DNA of 64,000 bases from Streptomyces colonosanans (GCF_001866645.1 NZ_MLYP01000030.1:18607-82606), one strand, 5' to 3'; numbered from the stretch's first letter, positions 16,523 through 26,830 are shown. A program made the numbers and translations. The notes: generated from the letters alone by a model not told the origin.

Positions 16523-17857
16523 CAGGGCGATTGCAAAGTCTTTTGATCAAGGGGAGGTGCAGGTCAGCTGAGGCCGAGCAGTTCCAGGGGGCGTTCGTAG
16601 GGGCGGCGGGCGATCTTACGGAGTCCGGCGGCGATGTTGGTGTGGCCAGCGGTGCGGAGCTGGTTGATGGCGAAGCTTCGCAATGTGGCCATGTTCTCCG
16701 GACCATGTCCGGTGTGGATCTTGGAGGCGTCCTCACGGAAAGAGGTGTCCCGGACGAAGTGGAGCCTGTTTTCGATCAACCAGTGAGCCCGCAAGATGTT
16801 TGCGAGTCGTTCCGGGGAGGCCTGGCGGCTGGTCAGATCGGTGATCACGTAGACGGTCTCGCGGCTGCGTCTGCCGGTCTTGGTGTCGGTGCGGTGCCGC
16901 ACGACCCTGGCGACCTGGGCGGCGTGTGGGAAGTCGACGCCCAGGTCGGTGACGGTCAGTGCCGTGACGACCCGGGTCTCCGTCCGGCCATGGCCGGTGG
17001 TGCGGTCGTAGAACTTCGCTGCCGCCTCTTGCCAGGGCAGAGCCCGCAGTTGTTCGTAGAGGTTCTTCTGGTTCCGCTTCACGGTGAAGGCGTAGTGCGC
17101 CTTCTTCACGTCGACCAGGAAGCGGGCATGCTCGCGCTGCGTGTGGAGCGCGTCGCCGGTCACAGTAACTCCGTGCAGGTCGAAGGGTTCCAGCAGGGCG
17201 GCGAAGCAGGTGATCTCGTTTGTCTTGTCCGGTACCCGCAGCTGGGTGACGGCGAGCCCGGTGCCGGTCATCGCAGCCAGCAGGTGGGCGGCCGGTCTGG
17301 TGCCGTGGCGCGAGCCGCGGGCACTCTTGCCGTCCACCGCGAGGGTGTCACCGCCAGCCGGATCATGCCCCAGGAGATCAGCCAGCCCGCCGGGGCAGGT
17401 CCGCACGACCACCCGCCGCAGGGTCGCCCCGCTGGGCGGAACACGGGCGGAGAACACCGTCGCCGTCCGGGCACCGAGCCGGGCCAGAACATCCTGCGGA
17501 GCGTCCGCCGCCCACTCGCCGATCGCCGCGAAGCTCGTCGCCCCCGTGACCACCGCCGAGCACGCGATCAGCAGCACCGCCACGAACGGGTGACGCTTCC
17601 CGCGTCGGCACCGCGGATCGACCAGCGTGGCCAGCCGCTCCGGCAGCGGACCCATCGCACGATGGTGACTCGTGGGCGACTTGACCAGACAGACAGTGGC
17701 AGACTGACGGCACATCGAAGCGCCGTTGGACGCAGGCGACTTGGGAAGGTCATCTGCACAACGGAGCTTCGTTGCGTACGTCGCGGCCCCACCGAACATC
17801 GTCACATCGCCGTGACCTGCGCACCTACAAGATCACCCTGACTTTGCAATCGCCCTG
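16523..17857. mobile_element. ISAs1-family insertion sequence
   Basis: A 1,335-bp element bounded by perfect 18-bp inverted repeats: CAGGGCGATTGCAAAGTC at 16523-16540 and its complement at 17840-17857. It holds one transposase gene on the minus strand. The 8-10 bases outside each end (…TCCTCGGT on the left, CATCACCA… on the right) do not match, so no target duplication is visible. The flanks may have been rearranged after insertion. Confidence 0.85.
16564..17805 (-). CDS. ISAs1-family transposase
   Basis: 413 residues if started at 17805; an ATG at 17715 giving 383 residues is an alternative, and neither has a clear ribosome site. An N-terminal DDE_Tnp_1-associated domain (PLPERLATLVDPRCRRGKRH, SFAAIGEWAADAP) precedes the catalytic core. 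Core features are the acidic AVDGKSARGS, VTGDALHTQREHARFL, the KRNQKNLY segment and HWLIENRLHFVRDTSFREDA, which carries the last catalytic acid. All expected motifs are present without frameshift, so the enzyme is probably active. It lies inside the 18-bp inverted repeats. Confidence 0.9.
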   Translation of the reverse strand: MTMFGGAATYATKLRCADDLPKSPASNGASMCRQSATVCLVKSPTSHHRAMGPLPERLATLVDPRCRRGKRHPFVAVLLIACSAVVTGATSFAAIGEWAADAPQDVLARLGARTATVFSARVPPSGATLRRVVVRTCPGGLADLLGHDPAGGDTLAVDGKSARGSRHGTRPAAHLLAAMTGTGLAVTQLRVPDKTNEITCFAALLEPFDLHGVTVTGDALHTQREHARFLVDVKKAHYAFTVKRNQKNLYEQLRALPWQEAAAKFYDRTTGHGRTETRVVTALTVTDLGVDFPHAAQVARVVRHRTDTKTGRRSRETVYVITDLTSRQASPERLANILRAHWLIENRLHFVRDTSFREDASKIHTGHGPENMATLRSFAINQLRTAGHTNIAAGLRKIARRPYERPLELLGLS

Positions 17858-18105
17858 CATCACCAAGGGCCGCGGGCGCGCCCACAGCATCCGCCATCTC
17901 AAGTGGCGCGACCACGATGAAGGGCGTGCCGTTCCGATTCCACGAACGATCGAGGCGAAGGTGAAGGAACACCTGCGGCTGTACGGAACCTTCCACGTGG
18001 AGAAGGGGCTGAACCGCATGGAGGGCGACTACCTCTTCACCAACGTCGGACGTACCAACATCCTCATGTACTCCCTCGTGGACCGGCTCAGGGGTCCTCG
18101 GCAGC
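17858..18105 (+). pseudogene. Fragment resembling a tyrosine-type integrase
   Basis: Immediately right of the insertion sequence the plus strand encodes RAHSIRHLKWRDHDEGRAVP, then KEHLRLYGTFHVEKG and GDYLFTNVGRTNILMYSLVD. The pattern resembles the central catalytic-domain region of actinobacterial site-specific integrases. It has no start and stops abruptly near 18105, where MFS-type sequence begins on the other strand. The family call is from memory of similar proteins and is tentative. Confidence 0.4.
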
Positions 18106-18168
18106 GGCATGGTGATGTCGACGCCCTCGGCGCGCAGCCGCTTCTCCCGGCCAAGGCGGTTGTTACTG

Positions 18169-18726
18169 TCAACTGCTGTTCACGGATGCCTCGTTCGAGG
18201 TGGTGACCGCATCCGGATCGGCGAAACGATGCGGCGCCGCGGAGCCTTCCGCGGGCTTGGACCTCGCCAGCCACAGGCCGGTGAACACGGCGGTGGCCGA
18301 TGTGATGGCGCCAGCCGCGACGAAGGCGCTGTTGAGGCCGGTCTCGAAGGAGGCGCCGTCGGATTGCCGGGTGCGGACGATGGCTCCGAGTACCGCCACG
18401 CCGAGCACCGCGCCGATCTGCCAAGTGGTGCTGCTGATGCCTGATGCGAGGCCGCCTTCCTGCGGGCTGACTGCTTGGATGGCGGCGCCTGTCAGTGGGG
18501 ACATGGCCAGGGCGAAGCCGATGCCGGCGAGTCCCAGCCGCCACCACACGTTCCCGTAGCCGGTGTCGGCGTGCACCATACCGAGCGCCAGCAGTCCCAG
18601 GCCGGCCAGGGCCAGGCCGGTGGTAACCACGATTCGGAAGCCGTACCGGGCGGCGAGCCGGCCCGCGTACGGGCTGACGATCACCATGGCGAGGGCGCTG
18701 CTGGAGTGCTTTTCGTCCGCGGGCAT
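18169..18726 (-). pseudogene. C-terminal part of a DHA2-family MFS drug transporter
   Basis: 185 residues matching the last third of EmrB/QacA-type transporters: VSPYAGRLAARYGFR, then GMSP-like FALAMSPLTGAAIQ and SGISSTTWQIGAVLGVAVL. A normal protein has about 470-500 residues. The frame has an ATG at 18726, but the first ten residues are unrelated to the family, so this is a 5'-deleted stump. The region 18727-18884 contains short GC-rich repeats (GTGGCCGCCGGG) and a 9-bp hairpin (18789-18810) but no gene. Confidence 0.75.
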
Positions 18727-18884
18727 CAGAAGCCACCCGGCGGGCGATACGCGAGGTCATCAAGCCACCGAATCCGGGTGGCCGCCGGGTGGCCGCCGGG
18801 TGGCGGCCACGGGCCCGCGGGGGCGGGCCAACGGTTATGACGGCGTGACCCAGACATGACCAGGCTGCTCGTAGAGTCGCTCTC

Positions 18885-19775
18885 GTGACCAACAAGATCA
18901 CCCTCTTGCTCAACCCCGCCGCAGGCCGGGGCCGCGGCTCCAAGGCGGCCCAGCTGGTAGCTTCCGCATTGCGGGCAGCCGGATTCGCCGTCCGCAAAGT
19001 CGTCGGGGAGAACGCCGAGGAGGCGCTCGCACGTGCGCGTACCGCCGTGGACGGGGGCACCGGCGCTCTGATCGCTGTCGGTGGCGACGGCACGGCAAAC
19101 CTCGCCCTCCAGGCCGTTGCGGGCACCCGCACCCCACTCGGCCTGGTCGCCGTCGGCACCGGCAACGACTTCGCCCGCGCCCTCGGCCAGCCCATAGGCG
19201 ACGCGGGCGCCGCGGGCCGCCTCATCGCCACGGCTCTCAAGGCCGGCCGGGTGCGCGACATCGATCTCGGAAAAGTCGGCGGCCACTGGTTCGGCACGGT
19301 CCTCGCCTCCGGCTTCGACTCCCGTGTCAATGACCGGGGCAACCGCATGCGATGGCTGACCGGCCGCTTCAAGTACGACCTCGCGATGATGGCCGAACTT
19401 GCCAGCTTCCGGCCCTTCCCCTACCGGATCGTTCTCGACGACGGCGTCGTCCAGGAGGTCGAAGCGACCCTCGTGGCCATCGGAAACGGGTCATCGTACG
19501 GCGGCGGCATGCGCATCTGCCCTGGTGCCGACCTTACCGACGGCCTGTTCGATGTCACTGTGGTCGGCGATCTCAGCCGTACCACGCTGTTGCGGGTGTT
19601 CCCGCGCGTGTATCGCGGAACCCATGTCAGGCATCCCAAGGTCACCGTTCACCGCTCGGCAACGGTGGAGATCGCCGCAGAAGACATCCGGGGGTACGTT
19701 GACGGGGAACCGCTGCGGCCGCTTCCGCTGACCGCCCGCTGTGTGCCGGGGGCCCTCCGCGTCATCGGTCCGTGA
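18885..19775 (+). CDS. Diacylglycerol kinase-family lipid kinase
   Basis: 296 residues from a GTG at 18885. The catalytic GGDGT motif lies at 66-70, preceded by the LLLNPAAGRGRG nucleotide-binding start and followed by GTGNDFAR. The C-terminal beta domain (YGGGMRICPGADLTDGLFDV) is complete. The YegS/DgkB-like family phosphorylates diacylglycerol or related lipids at the membrane. The length is typical, and the gene appears intact in an otherwise scrambled region. Confidence 0.9.
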   Translation: MTNKITLLLNPAAGRGRGSKAAQLVASALRAAGFAVRKVVGENAEEALARARTAVDGGTGALIAVGGDGTANLALQAVAGTRTPLGLVAVGTGNDFARALGQPIGDAGAAGRLIATALKAGRVRDIDLGKVGGHWFGTVLASGFDSRVNDRGNRMRWLTGRFKYDLAMMAELASFRPFPYRIVLDDGVVQEVEATLVAIGNGSSYGGGMRICPGADLTDGLFDVTVVGDLSRTTLLRVFPRVYRGTHVRHPKVTVHRSATVEIAAEDIRGYVDGEPLRPLPLTARCVPGALRVIGP

Positions 19776-19878
19776 ACTGCGTGTTCCACGCGACCTCACA
19801 GTTGGGACCAACGAGGAGGCCCGGTTCTCGTATTGCTACGGCAGACGGACATGTAGTGGAGAGTGACGTCCTGTCAGG

Positions 19879-19962
19879 GCCTATGCCGCCGACGGTCTCC
19901 CCATCACCGACGAACTCCTCGTTCGGCTCGCCCTGCTCCAGTACGACCACGGGTGTGAGTAG
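19879..19962 (+). pseudogene. C-terminal relic of a Tn3-family transposase
   Basis: The plus strand reads AYAADGLPITDELLVRLALL, then QYDHGCE and a stop. This resembles the region near the C-terminal end of Tn3-type transposases (RLSPLxxxHIN). Only about 27 residues remain. Confidence 0.35.
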
Positions 19963-20080
19963 TTGAGGTCCAGAAAGTGCCGCTGAGATTGGTCTTGGTC
20001 GGCTGGTACTCCAGCAGGATTTCGGTGTCTGACCTGTGGGTTTTACCGGGTGGAGGGAGTGTAGCGGGGCTCCGAACGGC

Positions 20081-20107
20081 AGGGGCGGTCTCACGGAGAC
20101 CGCCCCT
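20081..20107. terminator. Strong hairpin, 11-bp stem
   Basis: AGGGGCGGTCT (20081-20091) pairs perfectly with AGACCGCCCCT (20097-20107) around a 5-base loop. There is no T-run. It sits about 300 bases after the lipid kinase in otherwise empty sequence and may end transcription there. Confidence 0.5.
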
Positions 20108-20968
20108 CGAACGTGCGACACCGCCGCAGATAGTGACAGCAGCGGGCTACTGCTTGGCGTCGTCGGCGCCAGTGTGCGAACAGCCCCTCAATGCGGGAAC
20201 ATCCCACTGTGAACTGGGACTTGGGCACGGCCAGCATGGAGCCGGCGCCCGACTGTTCCACCAACCGGCGGACGCAAGGCCCACGCCTGCGGCGTGGAAC
20301 GGCGCCGCACCCACCCTTCCAGCGTGCCGGATCATCCTGGCGTGCGCCACTGGGGAATCGGTCGGCGTAGGTCCACGCGCGCATCTCAACAACTCGATTC
20401 CCGAAGGGAGCGAGGACCGTCAATACCCGCGAGCAACTCCTGTTCGTCCATGACCAGGCAGTCAAGCATGGGCCACTGGCACCGCCCACCGGCCTGAAGT
20501 TGGGTCCGATGGCTCCATGGTGCAGTCGGCGAGGTGGATGGATGCACCCAGCGGACGCCCCTCCCGGTGCGCCTTCTCGACGACCAATCTGGCTGCTGCC
20601 TGTTGCTGCTGCTCAAAGTCGGCGATCTTCCAGCGGGTACGCGCAGCAACTGTCCGAAGCAAGCGCATGGAAGTACCTGGTCGAGACACTCACCATGCTC
20701 GCCGTGGACACGAGGGATCAGACGACATGGCTCGACAAGTGCCGGACTCGAAGCAGACGATGCTGGGACGGCGCCACTCTGCACCTCCTCATTGAACTGG
20801 CTGTCTATCAAGGTGAGTTGCACGGTGAACGCCTGCTGGGCAGGTAGCGCAGTCCCTGTCGCCATACGCCTCAGGCGTGCGCCCCACCTTTGATCGGCTA
20901 CACCACGAAATGGGACGCCATCTCCTCGAATGCGTGGAGAGCCAAGGGCAGCGCGGAAAGGGGCCGGT
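20108..20968. other. Non-coding or decayed stretch
   Basis: No recognisable gene. The minus strand at 20462-20689 could encode a 75-residue peptide (KIADFEQQQQAAARLVVEK) that looks mildly protein-like but matches no family I know. Several short frames run through both strands without ribosome sites. The region lies between a Tn3 relic and a truncated regulator and appears to be debris. Confidence 0.4.
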
Positions 20969-21901
20969 TCACTGACCCGATGAACCGGGTATCTCGGTCG
21001 AGACTGTCAGGAGGGAACCGATGTGGCTCCGCGGAGGGTCGCAGCGGTATCCCGCTCGCTGGCGATGCCGACAGTGCCGTCGGGGAAGCGCTGGACGGAG
21101 CGCACGCCCGGTCCCGGTCTCCTGGCGGAAGACTCGCGCGAAGTGGCGCTCGCTCAGGCACATCCGTGCCGCGAGGGCGGCGGCGGATAGGTCGCCGTCC
21201 AGGTGGTCGACGATGAACAACCGCAGATCGTCGATGTCGCGGCGGGACGCGGGCGGCCGGCTCAGCGGGAGCGAGAACTGGCTCTGGCCACCCTGGCGCT
21301 TGAGGTACATGACCAGCTGCCGGGCCACCGTCAGGGCGACCTCCTCGCCCAGGTCCTCGGCGACCAGCGCCAGGGCCAGGTCCATGCAGGCGCTGATCCC
21401 GGCGCCGGTCCACACGCTGCCGCAGCGCACGAAGATCGGGTCGGGGTCGACGGTGACCTCGGGATGCTCGGCCGCCAGCTGCTCCGCGGTCGACCAGTGC
21501 GTCGTCGCCGTCTTGCCATCGAGCAGCCCGGCGGCGGCCAGCAGGTGCGCGCCAACGCACACCGACACGACCCGCCGGGCCAGCGGCGTGACCCGGGCGA
21601 CCCACGCCACCACGTCGCCGTCCACGCGGGCCACCGAGCCGCCGGGGCCCGCGTCGACCGCCCCGGGGACCAGCAGCGTGTCCAGCACGCCGTCCACCTC
21701 ATCGAAAGACAGGTCTGCGACCAGCCGCAGCCCCGCCGACGTGGCCACCTCGCCGCGGGCCCGCCCCGCGAGCTCGACCCGGTAGCCCGCGGCGCCCCCG
21801 GTCTCCCGGTTGGCCAGGGCAAAGACCTCGGCTGGGCCGGTGACGTCGAGGAGGTCGACGTCGGGGAAGACCGGGATGACGACGCGGCGGGTGCTGGACA
21901 T
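20969..21901 (-). pseudogene. GlxA/AraC-family regulator with truncated HTH
   Basis: 310 residues from the ATG at 21901. Residues 1-190 form a DJ-1/PfpI-type domain (VVIPVFPDVDLLDVTGPAEV, the nucleophile-like SVCVGAHLL). The AraC DNA-binding part begins near 225, and the first helix-turn-helix is present (AAALAARMCLSERHFARVFR). After ETGTG homology ends, and the final 45 residues are arginine-rich and unrelated. The second AraC helix-turn-helix, normally about 50 residues more, is missing, so DNA binding is probably lost. GlxA-like proteins usually activate nearby catabolic or stress genes. Confidence 0.7.
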
Positions 21902-22009
21902 GGGGCCATCCTGACCCGCGTGACTGAGTGGCGGCAATGACGGTCTTCTGCCAGATTCGGACATGACGGTCCGGCATACGCGCCGGCGCCCGATGCTCCG
22001 TACGAGCAT

Positions 22010-22640
22010 CGGGCGCCGTTCCGGCGGCGGGGACTATCCCGGCTACGTAGCCGCAACGCCGTTCAGCGTGGGATTGCAGGTGGGTGTCAAGCCTGCCGGT
22101 AGGCAAAGCAGCGGAGCTGATGCTCTTTGATCAAAGAGCCCGTTTGGTCGACATCGGCCGTGATCGGCCGTGGCCAGGGCCGTGACCTCACGCAGCCGTT
22201 CGTCCGAGACCAGCCGGACACCGTCCACCACACCAAGCAGCGCGGCGTACATCTTGGCCGCTGCACGGGCGGACATTTCCGTTATAAGGCTCGCGCAGAC
22301 ACCAAGGCAGAACGTGACGAGATCACCGGCGGTGCCGTCGAGCCTTCCAGGGTGGCTGCAACCGGCCTGACATGGCTCGACAAGGAGGTGCACTTCGGCG
22401 TCACGCAGCAGGGCTGCCTGGTGGCGTAGGCCGGATGGGTGCAGGTGCCGCTATCAGTCGGTGCTGTCCGGCTGCAGGTGGCTGGCCTCGGCGGCGTCGG
22501 TGTGGGCGCAGCCCCTGTCCACAACCGCGATGCCCCTCCTCGCCCAGCCTGCCCGCTGAGTCGGGGCGTCGAGCCTCCGGCCGCCTGGGAAGAGGTCAGG
22601 TGCTCGGATCCCGGGTGGCGAACGTCCTTGTGCCGCTTGT
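22010..22640. other. Decayed stretch with no assignable gene
   Basis: The minus strand at 22130-22280 encodes a protein-like fragment (AAAKMYAALLGVVDGVRLVS, DERLREVTALA) without a supported start or stop, probably a relic. The rest is proline/arginine-rich in all frames. I see no RNA gene or regulatory motif beyond the region downstream of the photolyase gene. Confidence 0.4.
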
Positions 22641-24017
22641 TCAGTGGTCCCGGTCTCGGGCGCGCCGGAAGCGGTCCAGACCGTCCGGCAGCGCGATGAC
22701 CGGGTCGGGGTAGTCGAGCGCGGCTCGGTCCGGGGCGGGCAGTTTCCACGGCTCGTGGAGGGCGGGGGCCGCCAGACCTGCGAGTTCGGGCACCCAGCGC
22801 CGCACGTAGCCGCCGTCGGGGTCGTAACGCTTGGCCTGGGCGACGGGATTCAGGACCCGGTTGGGGCGGGTGTCGGTGCCGGTGCCGGCCACCCACTGCC
22901 AGTTCAGCTGGTTGTCGGCCACGTCCCCGTCGACCAGCCAGTGCAGGAAGTGGGCGGCCCCGATGCGCCAGTCGACGTACAGCGTCTTGGTCAGGAAGCT
23001 CGCGGTGAGCAGCCTGGCACGGTTGGGCATCCAGCCCTCGTACCGGAGCTGGCGCATCGCGGCGTCGATCACGGGATATCCGGTGCGGCCCTGCCGCCAG
23101 GCCTCGATGTCGGCTCGTGCGGTGTGCTCGGTGCGCCAGTGGTCGTTTCTGGTCCGGTAGTCGGCGTGGGCGGCCTCCGGCCGGGCGGCGAGGACTTGGT
23201 GGTGGAAATCGCGCCAGGCGAGCTGCCGTACGAAGGCGTCCGCGCCCGGACCGCCACGGCGGCGGGCGCGGTGCAGCAGCTCCACGGGGGACAAGGTGCC
23301 GAAGTGCAGATGGCAGGAGAGCCGGGAAGTGCTGTCGGCGGCCAGGTCGTCGCGTGTGTCCTCGTAAGCGTCCAGACCGCGGCGCCAGTAGGTGGCCACC
23401 CGCTTGCGGCCCTCAGTCTCCCCGCCGGCCGGCAGCCCGGGAGAGACACCGGTGACATCGCTGCGCGCGGGCAGCGGCTCACCGCCGACATGGTTGGGCA
23501 CGCGGATCCGGCGCGGGGCGGCGGCGAGGGGCCGCAGCGGGTGCTGCGCCCACCGTCGGTAGTACGGCGTGAAGACCGCGAAGTGGTCCGAAGAGGCCGG
23601 TGTCACCGTTCCCGGGGGTACTGCCACGGTGACGGTGTCGTGCACGAACAGGCGGCGCCCCACTGCTTCCAGGGCTCGGCGCAGCCGGTCCTCCCGGCGC
23701 GCGGCGAACAGGCTGTACCCGGCCGACATATGCACCTCGTCGGCGTTCGCTTGGGCCACCGTGCGGCACACCTCCTCGACCAGGTCGCCCGAGCGCATGA
23801 CGAGCCGGCCGCCCCGCTGACGCAACGCCGCGTCGAGATCGGCCAGGCAGTCGGCCAGGAAGGCCCGCCGGTTGGGTACGGCGAACCCGGCCGCCTCCAC
23901 GGCACGGTCCATGACGAAGAGCGGGACGACGGCATCGGCGGTCTCCAGCGCCGCGCACAGCGGCGGGTGGTCGTGCAGACGCAGGTCGGAGGTGAGCAGG
24001 ACGACCGAGACGCGCAT
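22641..24017 (-). CDS. phr: Deoxyribodipyrimidine photolyase
   Basis: 458 residues, typical for class I CPD photolyase. The N-terminal alpha/beta domain starts SVVLLTSDLRLHDHPPL and the C-terminal FAD domain has the expected motifs. These are SRLSCHLHFGTLSP, AWRDFHHQ, GYPVIDAAMRQLRYEGWMPN, and RLLTASFLTKTLYVDWR with DNQLNWQWVAGTGTDT. It repairs UV cyclobutane dimers using blue light and FAD. I chose the ATG at 24017 because the N-terminus there matches the family; the open frame upstream is Arg/Pro-rich and includes a tandem duplication. No partner genes are adjacent. Confidence 0.95.
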   Translation of the reverse strand: MRVSVVLLTSDLRLHDHPPLCAALETADAVVPLFVMDRAVEAAGFAVPNRRAFLADCLADLDAALRQRGGRLVMRSGDLVEEVCRTVAQANADEVHMSAGYSLFAARREDRLRRALEAVGRRLFVHDTVTVAVPPGTVTPASSDHFAVFTPYYRRWAQHPLRPLAAAPRRIRVPNHVGGEPLPARSDVTGVSPGLPAGGETEGRKRVATYWRRGLDAYEDTRDDLAADSTSRLSCHLHFGTLSPVELLHRARRRGGPGADAFVRQLAWRDFHHQVLAARPEAAHADYRTRNDHWRTEHTARADIEAWRQGRTGYPVIDAAMRQLRYEGWMPNRARLLTASFLTKTLYVDWRIGAAHFLHWLVDGDVADNQLNWQWVAGTGTDTRPNRVLNPVAQAKRYDPDGGYVRRWVPELAGLAAPALHEPWKLPAPDRAALDYPDPVIALPDGLDRFRRARDRDH

Positions 24018-24120
24018 GGGTGTCAGCTTCTCTCCGGGGTGGGCGCAGGGCCGTGCGGACGGCGGTGTCTTCCGGCGGAACCGCACGTTCGGGTGTGCTG
24101 TGGTCCTGGGCGGACGCCGT

Positions 24121-24185
24121 GCCGGGCCGCGCGGTGCGCTCCCGCGACGTGCCGGGCCGCGCGGTGCGCTCCCGCGACGTGCCGG
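24121..24185. repeat. 30-bp tandem duplication upstream of phr
   Basis: Bases 24121-24150 are repeated exactly at 24151-24180 (unit begins GCCGGGCCGCGCGGTGCGCT), with a 5-base third start. It lies in the roughly 330-bp gap between phr and the metalloprotease, about 100 bases upstream of the phr start. The gap holds no gene I can support. Confidence 0.8.
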
Positions 24186-24348
24186 TCGCCCTGCGAGGCT
24201 CGATCGTGCGTCCCCACGACGCGGCCTCGACCGGGTTGGCCTGGAAGGTCGCACTCGTCTTCCTCGCCCCGCTGTGATCGTAAAGGGCGCCGCGTGAACG
24301 TGTGAAGGGCCCCGCGCGGTGCGAGGCCCTTCGGGCGGACGTGATGAA

Positions 24349-25353
24349 TCAGTTGCGGTAGGCGATCCAGCTGTCGCTCATCCGCTGCACCTGACCCGGG
24401 GTGAACTGGGTCATGCACGAGTCGTACGTGTAGTCCATGAAGTTGTGGATCGGGTCGAGGCCGGGCTTGCTGGCGCAGGTGTCGCGCCCGGCCGGGCAGG
24501 CGTAGGCCGCGCTCGCCTCGGCGGGGGTGTCCGCGACGTAGTCGCCTTTGCCGTTACAGCCGCCCTGGAACGTGTGGTACAGCCCCAACCAGTGGCCGAC
24601 CTCGTGCGTGGCGGTGTCGCCCTCGTTGTAGTTGGTGGCCGAACCGCCGGGCAGCGAGGCGTCCAGGATGACGACACCGTCGTCCGAGGGATTGGACTTG
24701 TACGAGCTGGGGAAGGTCGCCCAGCCCAGCAGGCCGCCGCCGAGGTTGGCGGTGTAGATGTTGAGAGCGTTCGCGCCGCCCTTGCGCAGCGACGACTTCA
24801 TGGCCTTCTCGGCGGAGGAGCCCGGCGAGACACCGTTGTACCAGGAGCTGTTGTCCGTGTAGTCCGTGCCGGCCAGCGTGTACTGGAAGCCCGAGTCGGT
24901 GTTGCCGGCGCCCTGGCCGCTGTAGGCGGCGTTCAGGACGTTCATCTGGCCGTTGATGTCGGACGCGCTGAGTTTGCCGGTCGTCCCGGAGTGCACCACG
25001 TGGAAGTACACCGGGATCGTGGCGCCCGCGGCGAGCGTAGGGCCGTTGACCCGGCGGTCCGCGAGTCTCTGCCGCAGGTCCGCTTCCATGGCCTTGGCCC
25101 GGGCCGGGGTGAGCTGGTTGGGGTCGTGAGCATGTGTGGTTCCGGAGGGGCGCGCCTCCCGCGCCGTGGCGCCGGCGTCCGCGCCGTCCGCGCACTTCTG
25201 GGCGGAAGCGACGGTCACGGAGGAGGTGGACGTCTTCGCGGCGGCGGAGCCCGGGGTGACGGAGAGCGGTGCCAGGGCCAGGGTTCCGGCCAGGACGGCG
25301 GTGCCGATCGCACGGTTACGTATACGCGGCGATATACGGGCAAGAGTGCGCAC
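24349..25353 (-). CDS. Secreted zinc metalloprotease, M43 (pappalysin-like)
   Basis: 334 residues. An N-terminal signal peptide (basic RISPRIRNR, hydrophobic core 17-32, cleavage after AAA near 39) indicates secretion. The zinc site [11 protein letters not shown] is at 250-260, and the Met-turn NFMDYTYD at 304-311 identifies an M43B cytophagalysin/pappalysin-type metzincin. Paired cysteines (C266, C286, C293, C313) probably form disulphides. The enzyme should degrade extracellular protein. It stands alone; about 365 bases upstream (25354-25718) hold only its likely promoter region and no gene. Confidence 0.93.
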   Translation of the reverse strand: MRTLARISPRIRNRAIGTAVLAGTLALAPLSVTPGSAAAKTSTSSVTVASAQKCADGADAGATAREARPSGTTHAHDPNQLTPARAKAMEADLRQRLADRRVNGPTLAAGATIPVYFHVVHSGTTGKLSASDINGQMNVLNAAYSGQGAGNTDSGFQYTLAGTDYTDNSSWYNGVSPGSSAEKAMKSSLRKGGANALNIYTANLGGGLLGWATFPSSYKSNPSDDGVVILDASLPGGSATNYNEGDTATHEVGHWLGLYHTFQGGCNGKGDYVADTPAEASAAYACPAGRDTCASKPGLDPIHNFMDYTYDSCMTQFTPGQVQRMSDSWIAYRN

Positions 25354-25718
25354 AGGTTCTCCTAGCGGATGAGTGGGGGGAGGGATTTCCTCGCGCCGCC
25401 CGGAGATTACGTGCGCATGTCAGATCCTGAGCAGACTTGATCAGGCCCAATCGGCAGTAGGTCGAACCGGTAATACCGGAGAAACGATTCCATGCGTTCC
25501 AAGGTTTGAGGCATGGACATAAATCACGCGTTACTTCAATGGGTAGTGTGTCCCCATTGAGCCAGGAGGGCACGCCACCCGCTGTAGCGATGTAAAGCGT
25601 CGGCAACACACGCCCCAGTGGCCGGAAATGGACCCTCAGCGCATCGGGTGGTCCACTCGCTCGACCTTCTGCGTCCCGCTGAGCGTCCGGTAGGAACGCG
25701 TTCAGGCGGAGGTAGAAG

Positions 25719-26546
25719 GTGCACGTCGTGGAGGCGCTCCAGACTGCCGGACGGGTGGTGGCCATGGTCGGCGACGGCGCCAACGACGCCGCCGCCATCC
25801 GCGCCGCTGACATTGGCGTCGGCATCGCCGTGCACGGCTCCGCGGCCTCCCGGAACGCCGCCGACCTGGTGATCGCCAGCGACGATCTGTCGATGCTGGT
25901 CGACGCCGTCGCCGGGGGCCGGGCGCTGTGGCGGAGCCGACGCGGTCAGCGTCCTGATCGGCGGCAATGCCGGAGAGATCGGCTCTTCGGTCCTGGGCAC
26001 ACTACTGTCCGGCAACTTCTGTCCACCCGGCAGATCCTGCTGGTCAACCTTCTCACCGGCATGTTCTTGGTGATGGCGGCGTCGGTCACACTCCGTGACG
26101 AGAGCAGTGAGGGGCAGGCCGATGGCGAGTCCGTCCTGGGCGGGACCACCCCTGTGGGCGTCGCTGCCCTCGGCGATCCGCCGGCCCGCCAGATCAGGCA
26201 TCGCGGCATCGTCACCACGCTCGGCGTGACCACAGCCTGGCTGATCGGCGCGGTCACACCGGGCTCGGCGCGCCGGACCAGCACCATGGCGCTGTGCGGT
26301 GTGGTCGGCGCCCAGCTCACCCAGACGATGACGGGACGGCGACACAGTCCGCTGGTGCCGGCGACCGCCCTCGGCTCCGCTGTTGTCCTGATCGGCCTGA
26401 TCGATACGCCGCTGGTCAGCCAGTTCTTCGGCTGCACGCCCCTTGGCCCCGTGGCCTGGGCCGGGGTCGCGATTGCCATGGGCATCGCCGCGTTGGGGCC
26501 ACGGCTGGAGCAGCTCGCCCAGCCACTGGTCCACCAAGAGGGATGA
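25719..26546 (+). pseudogene. C-terminal remnant of a large P-type ATPase
   Basis: The first part contains the hinge motif of P-type ATPases, VAMVGDGANDAAAIRAADIG, followed by GVGIAVHGSAASRNAADLV and then membrane segments. The phosphorylation site and nucleotide domain are absent. Between about 25928 and 26020 the family sequence (DAVSVLIGGNAGEIGSSVLG) is found in another frame, so two compensating shifts interrupt it. It then resumes at STRQILLVNLLTG and runs to a normal-looking C-terminus. A complete CtpI-type pump has well over 1,000 residues. This is a dead stump. Confidence 0.8.
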
Positions 26547-26788
26547 CGTGCAGTCGCGACACGGGGCCTCCCTCACCCCGCTGAGGCTGCCAGGCTGCAG
26601 CTACGAACTCGTCGTCCTGTCCCGGGCGGCTGGCGACGGCCACAGCTGCCATGAGAAGTAGCGATCGGTCGGCGTACCAGGTGCGACGTGCAGCAGGCCG
26701 GACACCTGTGTGCTCATGCGCCGCGTGGCGTGACCGGTCGCGGGCGCCGCGCTCGAGGCACGCACGGAGTCGAAAACGGGCCCGGCAT

Positions 26789-26812
26789 GTTTGCACGGGG
26801 AACGGTGGGCAC
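26789..26812 (+). promoter_or_regulatory. Possible stress-sigma (SigB-type) promoter of the gvp operon
   Basis: GTTT at 26789-26792 and GGGCAC at 26807-26812 are separated by 14 bases. This resembles the Streptomyces SigB-type pattern (GTTT, 14-16 bases, GGGTAC/T) with one mismatch. It ends 18 bases before the gvpO start, leaving a short leader with the ribosome site. It is a pattern match only. Confidence 0.4.
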
Positions 26813-26830
26813 TCGACCTGGGAGGTCGCC

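Noticed and set aside
24121..24185. CRISPR or recombination site
   Set aside because: A simple two-copy tandem duplication without spacers or palindromic arms.
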